Below are positions 22,101 to 36,522 of a stretch of DNA of 64,000 bases, piece after piece. The notes beneath the pieces were generated by a model that did no database searches, had not been told where the DNA came from, and saw only the letters and a program-made list of their open reading frames with translations. Position 1 is the stretch's first letter. Every line of letters starts with the position of its first letter. Made by a program: the position numbers and the translations under genes. The DNA comes from Oreocharis arfaki (taxonomy: Eukaryota; Chordata; Aves; Passeriformes; Paramythiidae), in assembly GCA_013398015.1 (NCBI GenBank), contig VZRR01011363.1, forward strand, positions 310,001 through 374,000. Direction: 5' to 3'.

Positions 22101-25100
22101 AATGTGAGGTAGAGAGAGATAGAAGGAAACAGAAAAAAGTGAGGAGGTTAGAGTAACAGATTAAGTGGAAAGGCATCACCACCCCTGGATCCAGACAGTG
22201 TTCCACTGGTCCTGTTCTTCTTAGCAGTGGAAATCACGAGGTCACTCAAAACTTCTCACCACTTACGCATTTTAGCAAACAAAGGAATCAATTCTCATTG
22301 GGTACACAGTTCTCTTATTCTATTGGCTAAATTATTTCCTTGCTTCCAATGTTAATTAGTCCCTTGCTCAGTCTTTCTCTTCTTTTGAGTTGGTGGGCCA
22401 TGACCACTCCCTGCTGGACTCAGTCAGAGCTGATTTCAGCACAGCTGCTGAGTTGGCTTTCCTCGTAGATCTTGTTCATTATCAGTGCTCCTCCAGCTTG
22501 TTTTCCTCTTCCTAGTTTGGGATAATTGGACAATAGTACCACCTTCATCTCGTCTCAAGTTCCACTCAGGTGGCTCAACTTATTGCCCAAAACCCCAGGA
22601 TTTCACTGAGACATATTCAGAATGGGGTGTGTTTGGTGGTCACAGATGAGCAGTTACTTCTTCATACAGTTTGCCACAGTGGGCAAAGTCCTTCGGTGAT
22701 CTTAACAGTGTTTGAGGAAATCATGACCTTTAAGTCTCTTACAGCTGCTTCCCGACCACTAAGTAGAGGAAACCCTGGGAGATGGGTTTTGAGCATCAGC
22801 TGTGCTTGGGAGCCTGTGAAATTGGGTATAGAGCAAGTAGAAACGTCGCAGTGCTTCTAGAGCCAACATGGGTCCAGAGGCACTGTGTGCCTGCACTGCC
22901 CTGAGCAGGAGCTCTGGTGTTAATAATAAGGCCTATGGACTCATGCCAGCAACTACCCAACACCGCACCCTTGGACCTGAAATGATGAGAAAAAGGATGT
23001 CAAGAAAGCTGTGTGGTGCCACACAGTCAGCGAGAAGCTGCAGGAATTCATTAGCTCTCATCAAGGTCTGACTGGGCTTATTAACTGCAGCTCAGCACCG
23101 TATTTCTTCAGTTCCTGGTGTGCAGGCTATAGGTACAAGAAATCCTCTGTGCAATCTGAAAGTTCAATAGTTATTTTAATAAGAGAAAATTCTTATTTTT
23201 GCAAGATCCTCAGATACTTCAGACTTAAAATCACGCTATGTAGTATGAGGCTTTCCCAAATTAGTTCCAGCTGAGCTGTTATGTCTTCACAACATAACCT
23301 TTTTGCTAATCCCTACAGCAGTACCTCTGCCCCAGCAATGTTCACCTGGCTTCTCAAGTTGTGAAGTTTGTAAGACTCGGCCTGATGCCCTATTTCCCCA
23401 GGTGCTTGGTTGGTGCATAAACAAAAAATGCGAAGATACCATAATCACTAATGAAATTGCGGGAAGTTCACCATACTGAAGAGGCCTGAGGTCCAAATGG
23501 ATGTGTACAGGCATTTTAACTATAGATGTGGCAACAGGTTTGCTGTGAAAAAAGAAGCACCAAAAAGCAGAGGTGACGATGAAATCCTCAGTGGCAATCT
23601 GTTGGTAACAAGACATTGGAAACACATCAGGCCCACTGAAGATTTAGAAATATGAAATAGGAAGCACCATTCCCAATAGGTCTCTTTGGAGTACTGTTAA
23701 GCAGTAAAGCAGAATCATTTGGAGAATTAAATTGATATTTAGAAAAGAATTGTGAAAAGTACTTGTACTGGAAATACGAGCCACAAAAGTGGCTAGAGCA
23801 GAACAAAAAGAAAAGAGTTTTAGATTATAAAAGAATAGGTTCAAGACAGTATTAAGTACAGATGTTTGGATATATCTCTCAACTACAAAGTAATTTACAA
23901 TAACAAGACTGAACTTGAGCAGGCTGAAAAATGTCATGTGACAATTTTACTGAAGGAATTGTTTCTGCACAGTAGAATACAATAAAACTGATTCTGCCAG
24001 GCCCAATTCAATGCTGTTATGTGCCCTCAAGGCACCATTTATACTCCAATAAAGGGAATTTGCGCACTGAAAATTATTATATCCTTAAATCACAACAATT
24101 CCCTGCATTTTGTCCTTAGAAAACTACAAAATGGCTAATTCAAGACTCTTCCACAGAAAGTCTAGCGGTTAGTATTTTTCCCCCTTGTCGCAAAGATGTT
24201 GCTAGGTTGGGATAGGTTTTTTTTTAGGATTTTTGTGAAGGAAAGGGCTCTGATGTAACAAAAGATCTTTTATCAAAACAAAAGAGGAGTCTTTAATAAG
24301 TTACTCTTTAGCTCTGTTGTAAATGTAGTGGCCCATTCCAGATCAGTCAACTTCTTCATCAGCTTAGAAAGAAATTTCCAATAGGGCAAATCCCAGATTC
24401 TACCAAAACTCCATTTGTTTGTTTATTTTTTCTTATTTTGACTTGCCAAGGGTTTGTGTTTGACTTGTTGCCATGAATAAAACTATTCCTCTTTCAACAA
24501 TGGGCTCTCTGGGAATGGTGTGGGAAAGCTAATCCCATTACACAGCTCAGGAGTTCCCACTCAGTGGTGACCCAGGACAGGCAGCTTATCAGGCGCTTAG
24601 CAGAGCTGTCAGCTGGTCAGCTCAAGTGGGATATTCTTCTTTGTGAAGTGAAGCAGGCCAGCAGGAGTAGTAGGAGGGGTTTGTTTGTTTGTTTTGAGTA
24701 AATAGAACAACAGGGAACTTCTACATCCTTGACCTGAAAGTCATGTTCTGTAAATAAAAGACATTAATGGTAGAGCGTAGTATGGTGTCATTAACACACT
24801 GGTCAGATGTGTTAATTAATTTGTAATCTACAGATGAGAGGGGTCTCGCCAAGATGCTGTGTCTTGTGACATTTCCTGTGATTCTTTCTCTTTCCAATAG
24901 TTCATCCTATCCAAGTCCTTTCCTAGGTGTCTCTTAACAGAATACTTTTCCTTCAAGGGAAGTTGTTTTCAGATTCAATGATGCCTTCATATTTTTGCTC
25001 CAAGTGATGGGCATCTTGTGATACTTCTTGCCACATGCCCAAGCTCTCCTGATGATGCTGAAGGGAAGACAAATACCTAGAGAAAGAGTTTTCTTTTTTT

Positions 25101-28100
25101 TTTGCTAAGGTGGAAACAGTAGCAGCACTGCCTGAGGAAGGGGCCTTGCTTCACAGTTATGAGGTGAGAATTTGCTAAGGAGGGACAAGATTATCCATAG
25201 AAACGTTAAAAAATGCATGGAAAAACATGTAAGAGCACATTGGTTTTGGTGAGGGCAAGATTGTTACAGAAGAGGAAAATGTAATTTTTTTTTAGTGTAA
25301 CTGTGTCTTTGACTTTTGAAGCCATCTCTGCATGAAGGGGAGGCTGCATCTGGCTTTTAAGCACTACTGTTTTCCAGAAGCCCAAGCACCAGAGACTGAA
25401 ATAGAGTAGAGTGCCAGAGTGAGCCTAACTTCAGTCTTATTAGTGTTGGTGTCTTAACTGATTGTCTTAATTGTTCAATTAAAGCAAAACATTAGCTGGT
25501 CGTGGCTAGAAAATACCACTCTGTATCAGAACTCAGAAAAATTTGGATTCTCGTCATTGTGCAGCTTGTGGACATCTTTTTGTGTGCAGTTCTTGCCATT
25601 TTTCCCCTGATATTCTCAGTATTTCTCTTTTACCTCACTGTAAGTACAGTGCTCGTATTCAGGAGACATAAACCAAACTGTGCTCATGAGAGTTTTGAAT
25701 AGCCTAGCGATGACAGCCTAACCAGAAAGTATAGTAGTTAAAAGTGTCATTTAGAGAATGGCCTTCTTAAATTCTTCTTTAAGAGTCAATGCATTATTTT
25801 TTTTTTTTAATCTCCTTTGCTTTAGGCAATTATATTACTTCAGAGCAGCTGCCATATCCTAATATACTTTCAAGGTGAGCCAGTCTTGCAAGCTATGAGG
25901 TGTCATCAGTTCCCAGTGCCAGTGCAGACACCGAGGGAGCTCAGTAGTTCCACAGACCAACAACTCTGCTAGGAATTGTCCTTCAGCTATAGTTTGACAT
26001 TTGTTTGTTTTTTCATAGATTTTTAACCACTGGCATGGCATTCTGTAATTCTGAGTTTCCGAGGGGTTTTTTTACTTTTTTTTTGTTTGTTTTATTTTGT
26101 GGTGGGTTTTTTTATTGTTACTGTTGTGTACTCAGTATTTAGACCACATAGCATAAAAGGCTAACAAAATGAAGCTGTCTTAAGAGCACTGGGGTGTGCC
26201 ACCTAATACTTGCTAAAGGAAATAAGGATGCTGAACTAGATAAATATGATCTGTGTTTTAGTTTTGCAATTTTTTTTTTAATTGCTTGTTACTTCATTGC
26301 CCAAGGTCAGTCTTGTCAGACAAGTGGACCAACAGTTCTCTAGAGTAACATAAAACCATTAAGTTGCTCTTTGATCTTGCACCTTCTTTAGAACCTTTTA
26401 ATCAATTAACCATGAAGCTACTCAGCTTGTCTTATTTCCTGCACATAAAACTACTCTGGTCGAGCTGACACATCACTACATTATAGATCAAAGATTGAAG
26501 GAAATTTCACATCCAACCAGGATAATTATGTGGAATTTTTCTTCATCCATTATATACGTTTTCATGACTCAAATGGGTGAAAAACAACATTTTGATCTAG
26601 AATGAATTAAAGGACTCCTGTGTATTTTAAAGATTGGTTAAATGGGTTTGTGCATGATTGACCTTACACAAGGTGTGGATAGATTTCATGGCAATGTTGC
26701 TGAGCCTCAACTGTCCGTCTGTCCTTTGAAAGTGACCACTATTAATAATAGGAAACAGGACCATTGTATCTTGCTTGGGATACCTTTAAATAAAAAAGAA
26801 ATTTTAAATGTTGAATGTATTGTAATGTGATAGAGATTGAAATCCTCTTAGCTCAGGAGTAAAACTCTGATAATGGTAAGAGTTGTGGTTTTAGGCTTGT
26901 GTAGGGCCACACTTCTGTGTTCTAATTTGTATGCATAAAATGCTTTTTTATCAAGAATCAGAGATATCTTCAGTATTATGTTTTTAAAGATCTATGACTG
27001 TTTATACTTTTATTTTCTAGTTTTATGGAAATGAAGATGTGTCAAAACATATATTCAATTGCTTCTGGCCAAGTACTGGAATACACAAACAGCTTCAATC
27101 AGCTCTTTGTTTGAGCTTCTCCCTTTAGTGGGGCAGTGTTACTCACACCTGTCCAAAGGAGCAAAGCATCTGCTCATTCAGATTTTACTTAAGGCATATT
27201 TTGCACAGCTGTTTCTTGTGGCACTGGTTTGCTCCCCTTCTGCTTGCTGATGCTGAAAGCAAAGGTGTCCTGGCCCAAATGAGAGTGTCACCTGGTGCAG
27301 GTGCAGTGGTAACAGGTAGAAATACCAACAGCCAGCACAATTTCTGAAGAAAAATACAGCCCAGGAAAGAAGTATTTTTGAAAGAATCCATGTTCTGAAA
27401 TAAAGGTGTAGGATATTCTTCACAGATATCACCTTATTCCCTCAAGACTTATCTTGAATTTAGACTCACTAGACTTAGAAGGAGACAGGAAATAGAAACC
27501 CTTAGAGCTTCTATAACTCACATTCTTTTCGCTGCTAAGTTTAAGCCACACTCTCCTTGCAAATCTGTATTGATTTTTCTGAATGTCACATTTCCTTTAG
27601 CTAAACAGCTCCCTGCTGATATTTGTCATCTTCCGTTTAAACTGAATTAAAAGTGAATGAACAAGTTTGTGCATAGCATGGATAAAGTGCTCTTTGATAG
27701 ATGTAGTTCTTGTCTTCTAAACAAAGATGAGTACATTCAGCTCTTGGTACTAAGGAGGAAATATTTTCGTCAATCTCCTTCTGTATAAATCCCTCATTTA
27801 AGTCTAAATGGAAATTTCCCAGAACAGGGAAGGATATTTGTGAAGCTTACTTTTACATTTACTACTGCAGTATCTTTTTCATGTTGGATTCAGGATTCAG
27901 TGGGGTGCTTTCCTTCTGGGATTTGAAAAGACACAAAAATCCAAAAGGAGTCAGTAGGAGGTTACGCTTGATTTTGAGCGTAAAGCAGGCCAAACTTTAG
28001 GTTGTTTGTTTTCTTTTTACCTCCAGCTACAAATCATCCCAGATTCATCAAACTGTTTGCAAAGCTAATCCACGCTGGACCAAGTTACAGACTGGACCAA

Positions 28101-30128
28101 GATGTAGGTTTATAATAATGTCTGAAAACAGGAAAGACTTTACATCAGAAAGGAAAAACTATCTGGTTTCATTACACGTGGCTTCAAGTTTCATTACAAA
28201 AGGTTTTACATGGCTTTGATCGTCTAATTTGGCTAAAAACTGAAAAAAAAAAAAAGAAGTGATCTCCATGTGCACACAGCTACTTCAGTGCATGCATGAG
28301 ACTAAATTAGCTATGCTGTACCCCAGTGAACTACAGTGTGTTCCACACACAGACACGCTGCATTTAAATGCAGAGAGTACAAAGTCAAGATAGATTAGGT
28401 CGAACCTCCTTGCTGCCAGCTACCTTGAATTCTTAATCATACCTGCTGTTGTTCAGAGCTGCTCAGGGGAACCAAAAAGCCTGAATAAGTTCATATCCTG
28501 AAAAACAAACAAAAAAAGTATTCACTTTCTACTCTTGTATATCTGTGTATATACACACACACTAAAGATTTTACAAGAAGAATCTGTTTTCCATAATGCT
28601 TTCTTATGGAGCCACAATTAAGTGAGTCTTTAAGAGAGAATATTAAAGAAATGGCTTCAAGAAATGACTTCACTAGAAGCAGTTTTACTACAACAGTACT
28701 CAATTTAATTTTTTTGGTTAAAGACCTCCTGTCTTTTATTTTTCATTACTGTTGCTGAAGAGGAATTGCCAATTCCCTTTGTTCCCCTGGAGTCTGGAGA
28801 GCAGCACCAAAAAGCAACCTCTTTTCCCACAGGTCCTCAGCATCCTTTAAATGGGGAAGCAGGGCAGAGCTGAGTGGAAGGGCACAAAGGTTTTCCCAAA
28901 GTAACAGAAGTGATCGCTCCTTTAGCCAATAGGCTGCAGGACAAACCACAGTTTCAAACCCAGGTTTGGTGCACTGAAAACTCCTTTTTTTTTAGCAGAT
29001 AGGAGTTGCAGTGGCACCAGGCCAGCTAAGTTGGCTTTACAGCTGCTTTGCATCACTGAAACAGCATGAAGCAGCTTGAGCCTACAGTGAATCTGGCCCT
29101 AGATGTCTTAAATCTTTATATTTTCTCCGGTCTCATCTAATACTGTTGTTTTTCTGCCTTTTACAAGTCTGTTAATTACCATATGAAATTCAAATGAACC
29201 ATGATCACTTTTGCTAAAAGAACTCCTTCCCAAACAGTCCTTTCATGTCAGCATGTAGTAGGATGACTTGTGTAGCTTGTCACTATTTTCTGGGCTGTAA
29301 GTGTCCTTTCTACAAAAGTTTGAAAATACATGTTTGTTTTTGTTACCCACAAGCAATTGCAGCAGTTAATTCCCTTGTGAATTCACTGCCTAACATTTTG
29401 ATATAGCCAGACGTGGGTCCTTTTCAGCATCCTTATTTCCCAGGCATGCATGCCTTACCTATTTGATTGCTTATTCTTTGTTCTCTTAGTAAGAAAGCCA
29501 AACAAAACAGACAAACTGGGGCATATTTTCTGTTTATAGTGTTTGCTTGTGATTGCTGAGCAGATTTTCAGCTAGTGCTAGGTCTCTTTACCCTTCCTTT
29601 CAATTAACCTGGTTACACTTGCTTTTCAGAATGAAAACAAAGCGGCACCATTCTCCATGTTACACACAGACGGGGAATTTTATTACTTAAATGTTTTGAC
29701 AGCCACAGTTCCCACTGATTGGTACTAGCACTTTGCTGTTACAGTTTAATAAATAACAATTGATTTTTAAATGCTCAGATGCTAATTAGCTGGAGAGTGT
29801 TCTTTCCATCACCAGCATGGTGTTTTGCCCTGACTAGACACTTCAAGTTATCTTAGGGAAGGCACATGCAGAAAGGTGATCGCTGTGACATTCTGCAAAT
29901 GCGAAGGAAGAAGTGTCATCTGGAAAGGCTATGGGAATGGCAGGCACAGTCAGGCCTGGTGGGTGGGAAAGGGGGGAAGCAAGCAGTGTCTGGAGCAGGA
30001 GTGAAGGCGGGAGTGCCAACGGCTGGTCTGTGGTTTGCGATAATGGATGATGAGCACTGTTTTGATCACTTGGGACTTAAACCTTTTGCTTCTCACATTT
30101 AAGCTGCTTTTCACAATTTCTCATTACC

Positions 30129-30204
30129 TTTTTTTTTTGATGTTTTCTTGTTTGTTTGTTTGTTTTGGTTTTTTTTGTTTGTTTTTTTGTTTTTTTTTTT
30201 ATTT
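30129..30204. repeat. T-rich low-complexity tract with (TTTG)n
   Basis: A run of T, then repeated tttg units (four in a row at about 30149-30166), then further T runs broken by single G. Confidence 0.9.
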
Positions 30205-33200
30205 AGAGTAATAGTGAATCCTTTTCTGCAGAGGAGTATGTGCTGTACCACATGATCTTGCTGTGGATATTCCGTGTACATTTACGTGTCTTCTGTGGTC
30301 AGTTTTATTTACTGTTGACATTGTCTCATGTTCTTACCTTTCCTCTACAAAATAAACATAAAACTACACAAAAATGGGTGAACTGTTAGAGAAGGAGATG
30401 CAGTTAAAAACAAAACAAAAAAAAAAAAAAAGGAAACAGGAGAGACAACAGGCAAACCTCAGACTCTTTAAACTTAGTATTTCAAAACAGCAAGCAACCT
30501 CTAAGGCACAGGTCAGAAGGTACTCCTCTTATTGCTGTTACCATAGCAGAAACACATAAATGTGATTAAATAAATAAAGCTAATCAGAAGAAAAAGAAAA
30601 AAAAAACAAATTTGCAGTAAAACCAGCTCAACCTAGTCTCAGAGGACTTTGAAAGGAAACATACTTCTAAAGATGTTCTGTGAGAGATTTTAGGCACAGC
30701 TGCAGGAAAAAAAAAAAGGTATTCTTTTCCTTTCTCTGGAAGCATTAAATCTGTTCTGGAAATTAAACAAAGTCGACAAAGTTTCACAGAAACAACACAT
30801 TGAAGCCTAAAATGTGAAAAACTATGAGAAAGAAGAAAAGTGTCCTGAAGGAAGGCTACTGGATAATTTTAAGGAACTTTAATGTCAGAATAAGCAACCT
30901 AGGCACATTAATCCTATCTTTACTTGTCTCTTGTGATATGGAAAATATCCTAAAAGGAATTTTTTAAAAAGTAAAAGTAGTAGCAGACCAAACCAGATAA
31001 CAATTCCCCTGGTCTGAGTCTACAAATCCATAAAATAAGTAAGTTGATATCACTCTATAGCTGTCAGACTGTTTCACAGGAGCTAGTTTAACATTTTCTG
31101 AATTATAAAGGCTATGAAAATGTTTTATCTCTGTAGCTGGATGTATAACCTTCTTCTTTAAAGCAGGTCTTCTGATCCCTCTACAAATGTTAATGAATAC
31201 CTAAAACAGGAACAAAAAAACCAAGTCTTAATTTCCTGTTTGTAGTATAGGGCAATGATTGAGAGTACTGAGGGTCGAAGAGAAGAACTAGAGGAGTTTA
31301 CCTCTAATCTGGAATGAAATAAAAGGATGGTGTCGTAAAGACCAGAAAACACTACTAAGATCAGCATTCTGAAACAAAGTTGTGGATCTGGGAGGCAGTT
31401 CTAAATCCTGTTCCCATGGCTGAGCAAAATTCCTGCAGTATGGGTGTCATGCTGTAGAGCTGGAGCATATTTGCTGGGACTGTGGATAGCCAGAAGTCTT
31501 GCTGTTCAGTGAGATGACTGTTTTTTCTCAGCTTGACAAATGACATGCAGCTCTGACAGAGTACTTCTCCTTTGTTGGCCATCACCCCTACGGACACTGG
31601 CCAGAACAGCAGCAGCAGGAACATACCCTCCAACTCTGATTTAATCACATGGAGCCCAGGAGACTAGTGAATAGAGCTGTTAACTCTCTGTTTGGTTTGC
31701 TTTTCCCATCTGTGTTTTATTAAACTGAGAGCAAGATTTATTCACTTTTTTTAACATCAGGATCTGTTGGTGTCCAAGATGATGGTTGACGTTAAGGTAT
31801 ACAGACACAGTTTAACCTGGCTGAGGGCCAAAGAGGGCCTATAATTTCCAGCCTAGACAATTTATTTACAAAAGGACACAAAATCCCTATACTCTAAAAT
31901 ATTTTAGAAAGGATGAGCATGACTGTGCACTCTCCCAGGAACACAACATATAAAGAACAGAGTGAAAGAGCTGGCTCTCCAGGCATGCAAGCCAACACTT
32001 CAGTTTTACTGTACTCCTGACAGCCCCTACATAGTCACAACTACCAATGATTTTCTCATTTCCACTCCAGGAATCTTAAATAGATTGGAGGTACCAGCTC
32101 TGTCTATAGATACTTCTAAAAGCCAAGAATCCTGAATGGCTCAGCTGGTGAACTGCACTTTATGGGAACTGAAATTATGTGCCAGGCTCTCCACTGTAAG
32201 GTGGGATTGCTGAAGCACAGACACTTGCATGTCTAATGAGCTACTGCAGGAATAACACTTGCTTTGAAAGGAGAAGAAAGGAACCAAAAGATGAGATTTT
32301 GAATTGCTTTGAAAAGATACACTTTTCCTCAAATAACAGGGTTAACTCAAGACAGAAATATCAAGTGTGTTTGTCAGAACCAGAAAGAGGTTTTTTAAAA
32401 CATGTAAGTTTCAAGCAGCAGCAGATAAAGTTCCCAAAATAGAGCTTCAATACAAACAGCCCCCAAGACTCTTGACAATTTTCCAAAACTTCTGGGCATT
32501 TTCTTCTTAACAGCAAGTGCCTTTCCACAATGTACCACTCTCATCTCTTAGTCATCGCCTTAGTCACCACGTTTTAGACATCCTCTCATCAAAACTAACA
32601 TGGTGACAATCCACTTACTCTAGTGCCTTGCTACCACCCCTGCAAGTACACTGTGGATTATCAGGTCTGTCAGACTTCTTGTAATTTCCAAAACCTTTGC
32701 ATGCTCCTCTTCCCAAGCAAATGCCTTCATAACATCATATGAGCATTATATTGGTTGTGGTACCTACACAGAGCATCCTCATATTACAATGATTCTCATA
32801 ATACTAAAGGCTCATGGTATCCCCATATGGCAATAAAAAGTATTCTGAAGACAAAATTGTTACTACAATAGATCTTATAAAATGAACTGTATCTCTCAAA
32901 GCTTGTTCATAGCCTACCTGTGGTTTGCTTAGAACAGTGTTTTTATCTCTCAAATATCCTTCTGCCCAGAAAAGTTAATACAGACTGCAGAATCTGGTTC
33001 CATGTGATAGCTGCAGTTCTGAACTGACTTTCAGTGTTAGAAAAGAACAATGACTTTTATTAGCTTTATTCAAGAATGGTCTTTTCTCATGCTCTTTCAC
33101 AATTTTGTCATCTGTGAGATGACAGTAAGGGCTGGGCATGAACTAGTACAAATTAAGCAGTATTCATATGTTTTCTCTTTTTTACAGCTTTTAAGAATTC

Positions 33201-33833
33201 TGGCAGAAAATTATGGAATCTCCAAGTTTTATTTTTCTTAGTTTCTAATGAAAAAAGAATTCAAATTGTATGCAATACTACATGACATGAGAACTTGGCC
33301 ACTCTACTGAGCCAAATCCTTCAGATCCAATGCATTGTATGGATTTTATTCAATACATTAAAAGCAGGCTGTATGAGAGTAATTCCTAGAGAAGGTAGCA
33401 GACACAAGGAGGAAAACCTAATCCCTAAGCTCTGTGTTAAAAGCTGCATGACTTCTGTTTTTGAATGAAAACCTGTGTCTGGAGTGTTCTGCAGTGAACT
33501 AAATTCTCCACTGTGGTAGTGATACCTGAAGTGGCAGTACCCTCAGATCCCCATTTCCTTTTTTGTGGAATACAGGTACAAGGCCACCTATCATGGCAAT
33601 ATTACAAGAAACTTGATGTAAGTATTAGAAAGGTGTGAGGGTGACCCAACCCTTTGAGGAAGTTCTCTCCTGTCATGCACAGTGGCACTTTGTGATGCTT
33701 GAGGATGCTTGAAGTGGTGAGAAAGGGGGCTAAGGAGAGTTGAATCATCACTTGATGTAGGTGCCTTGTCTTTCTTCAGAGGGGCAGGTGACAAAGCTGG
33801 GTTTGGTTTTGGGGTGTTGGGTGGGTTTCTTTC

Positions 33834-33851
33834 TTTTTTTTTTTTTTTTTT
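33834..33851. repeat. Poly-T tract
   Basis: Eighteen consecutive T followed by cctcttc. Confidence 0.9.
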
Positions 33852-34434
33852 CCTCTTCTAATTCCAACAGGGTTTTGTGGTTCTGCTTGGAGACCACAAA
33901 AAATCCCTCTCTTGATGACCTCAAGATCACCAGTAGCTGCCAATTGCCAGAACACCATTGCTAAGTTCCTCTTTCTCTGTCAATATGACAGAAAGCCATC
34001 CAGCTCCAGATACCTGGTACAGGGACTTTGAGCTCCAAGTGATCTTTCCATATCCAAGAATACTGCTTAAGGACTGTTTGACAAAAATGGCTTCTTTCTC
34101 CTCAAAGCTACCCCTATTTACAGCAGATTTTTTAGCAGTCATAGAAGCTGCAGAGGCCTCATACCAAAGGCTGTTTCATTGGATATTTAGGCAAATTCTA
34201 AAGTAGACTAAGTAAAATAAACACAGAATTATTTGTAAAAAATATATCAGAGAAGATAAACCTGGTTAAGTATCATCCCATCCAATTGCTTAAATTTAAA
34301 ATACTTAGTCAAAGATTAGCAAAAATGAATCTCTCTAAAGAATTAAATTATTTGCTAGAACAACTGTCAAATTGCCATTTTTATAACCATTAAAGTATTA
34401 GGATAGACTCAATTTGCCTTTTTCTGCAGTGTAC

Positions 34435-34440
34435 TTTATT
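34435..34440 (-). promoter_or_regulatory. Candidate poly(A) signal AATAAA for SLIT2
   Basis: The minus strand reads TTTATAAATAAAGTACACTG about 1.85 kb after the stop. An alternative to the ATTAAA site; not decisive. Confidence 0.35.
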
Positions 34441-34679
34441 TATAAATCCTTTCTTAGTTTTGGTGTAAGTTCACCTGAGTTCATAATGCACAGACATTTC
34501 CAGATGTCATTGCCTCTAGGTGTAATAATCTCAAGTAAATTCCTTCTTCAGATTTTCAGCAGTGAATACACTAGATCTAGGGTAGGGTTTTATACTGTTT
34601 TTTACCAAATATTCTTTGCAACAGATGTTTAATTAAAGGCTGCTAGACCATTTAAACTTCTCAGAAGAATACAAATAAA

Positions 34680-36280
34680 AGCTGTTAATGAAGTAAATAT
34701 CTGTTTAATTTACAAACATCAGTAGCATTACTGATATCAGTCCAAATATGACAAAGCACACTGCATTACACATGTACATCTAACTTTTTTGTAAAAAAAA
34801 TAATAAAATAAAATTGAAAAAACATCTGCGTTTTTACAGGGTACCCTGGGTTTTACTGAAAGAAGAACACAACCCACTATTGATTACCAATTCTACATCA
34901 TAATTTAGCAGCAACATGTTAACATTGGGAACAGTAGGGCAGTAAAGTAGTTATATTATTTGGGGAAAATCACAGTTTTTGATAGCACAGCCATTTTTTC
35001 TTTTTTATAAAAAAGGTAAAGAGCTCCATGGGAATATTAATTTATAAAGATCTATCTTCTAATGTCATTTTCTACACGCCATCTTATTTTCTGTAAGTAC
35101 TGTATAGAGGGAAAATTAACTTCTCTACAATTGCCATCTAGTGTAAAGACATTTTCTGTCATATATTACAGGTTCTTGGAAGATGTCCTGAATATCTGCT
35201 ATATGTGAACTGAAAACCACTTTCTATTCAGTGACACCAAGTGGTCAGATTCTAAGGAAAAGCAAAAGGGAATGGAAAGGAAAAAACAGAACGAAAACAT
35301 TTACCCCAAGACATCATGCTACGTTAGTTCTATTGCAAAAAAATCCTGATTTTTAAGTCCTTTAAAAAAAATTACAAAAATACTGGGACAAATATAAATT
35401 AATATATATTAAAGCATTGAAAAACAGTAAAAGGGATGGCCTAAAAGGGTTAAGTACAATGTACTTTGATACAATAAATATTTCTCAATGAAACCCAATA
35501 CTGTATAGAGTTGTTTAGAACTCATAGAAACAGAAATCCATATTATTACTAATTTATCCATCAATAATCTATTTTATCATCCCCAGAACATTTATATTAC
35601 AAAAAATTAATACTGTAAAAGGGAAGATAAACACTTTTTATGCTTCTTTTGCTAACATGCTGACATCAAAGTACACATCATCAGGAGATTTCAGGATTAT
35701 AGTATATTCTTGTATCTCCCATTTCCCATTCTTTAAATGAGACCCCATCTTCTCAAGATGCTTAATAATTCCAAAAGACAAAATGTGTTTCAAACAATTG
35801 TTATTTTTGTATAATCTGATTCTTTTTGCTCATAAAGCTTCCTCATCCATAGGTAAGTGATTGGTAGGGTCTGTCAAGACAGTAATATGCACTGATACAA
35901 AAGTGAAAAAACAAGCCTCATGTTCTGGTCAGTATTTCATCTCTGAGCTGTTAAGTTGAAAGTCACATGTGTATAGTGTCAGTGTATCTTCAGCATGTTA
36001 TAAAGAAGAATCCATGTTAAAAGCAGTTAAAGTTTCCCATCTCTGCTGCAATGTTACCAGGTCTTTTTTTTTCTTCAAAGCTCCTCTTGGGTATGAGAAG
36101 TCTCAGTTCAAGCACTTGAATCTTTTTTTCAATGAAGAAAAAGTCTTTATTCTCATAATAAAAATAAGTCTGTTCTGTATTTTACAATATATTTCAAATA
36201 TTTCCACTATGAAGCATTAATTAGTCCGACACGGTCAATAAGTATACAACATTTTCAAAAGACAAGTGTGACAGGGACAC
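34680..36280 (-). other. SLIT2: SLIT2 3' untranslated region (left limit uncertain)
   Basis: AT-rich sequence directly after the TAA stop on the minus strand. Candidate polyadenylation signals are AATAAA at 36151-36146 (very close to the stop), ATTAAA at 34709-34704 and AATAAA at 34440-34435. I placed the end near the second; mammalian SLIT2 has a longer 3'UTR, so it may extend further left. Confidence 0.5.
34704..34709 (-). promoter_or_regulatory. Candidate poly(A) signal ATTAAA for SLIT2
   Basis: The minus strand reads TTTGTAAATTAAACAGATA about 1.6 kb after the SLIT2 stop. A single hexamer in AT-rich sequence is weak evidence. Confidence 0.3.
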
Positions 36281-36522
36281 TTAGGAGGGACAACTTGTAC
36301 AGCCACACTTCACCACTTTTTCAACCTCGTCCACAAATGACGACCCGTCAGTGCATTCGAAGGAGTATTTCCGTCTCTTGCTCCGTAGTGGCCCGCAGCA
36401 CTGCCCGGCTGAGCACCCGCCTTTACATTCTAGTCTCGATACCTTCTTGGTCGTCTGGCACGCAGCATACCCTTGCTGCTTTTGGTAGTAATCTCGGACT
36501 CGTTCCCCTCGACAAGAGATTT
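36281..36522 (-). CDS. SLIT2: SLIT2 last coding exon: C-terminal cystine knot and stop
   Basis: 242 coding bases: two bases of Glu, 79 codons and TAA (36283-36281). ISCRGERVRDYYQKQQGYAA to EKVVKCGCTSCPS is the CTCK domain, with the family's cysteine pattern (CRG, C, ECKGGC, QCC, C, CGC, C). Compared with mammals the last four residues (SCPS against RCVS) and CKGGCSAGQ differ; the basic SKRRKY heparin-type patch is kept. Acceptor TGTTTTCTGCAG. Confidence 0.98.

Larger units (their letters stand above)
13894..34430. other. Intergenic region between PACRGL and SLIT2
   Basis: About 20.5 kb without a supportable gene. Open frames are short (100 codons or fewer of random character), with no recognisable family or splice-linked exons. 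It holds simple repeats at 18377-18400, 19095-19125, 30129-30204 and 33834-33851 and AT-rich stretches dense in TAAT cores (for example 14580-15130 and 29620-29800) that might be regulatory. Non-coding RNAs cannot be excluded. Confidence 0.65.

Noticed and set aside
22380..23100. Moderately GC-rich stretch with open frames, considered as a pseudogene or repeat
   Set aside because: No protein family or repeat consensus recognised.
23287..23625. 112-codon minus-strand open frame
   Set aside because: No family resemblance and no neighbouring exons.
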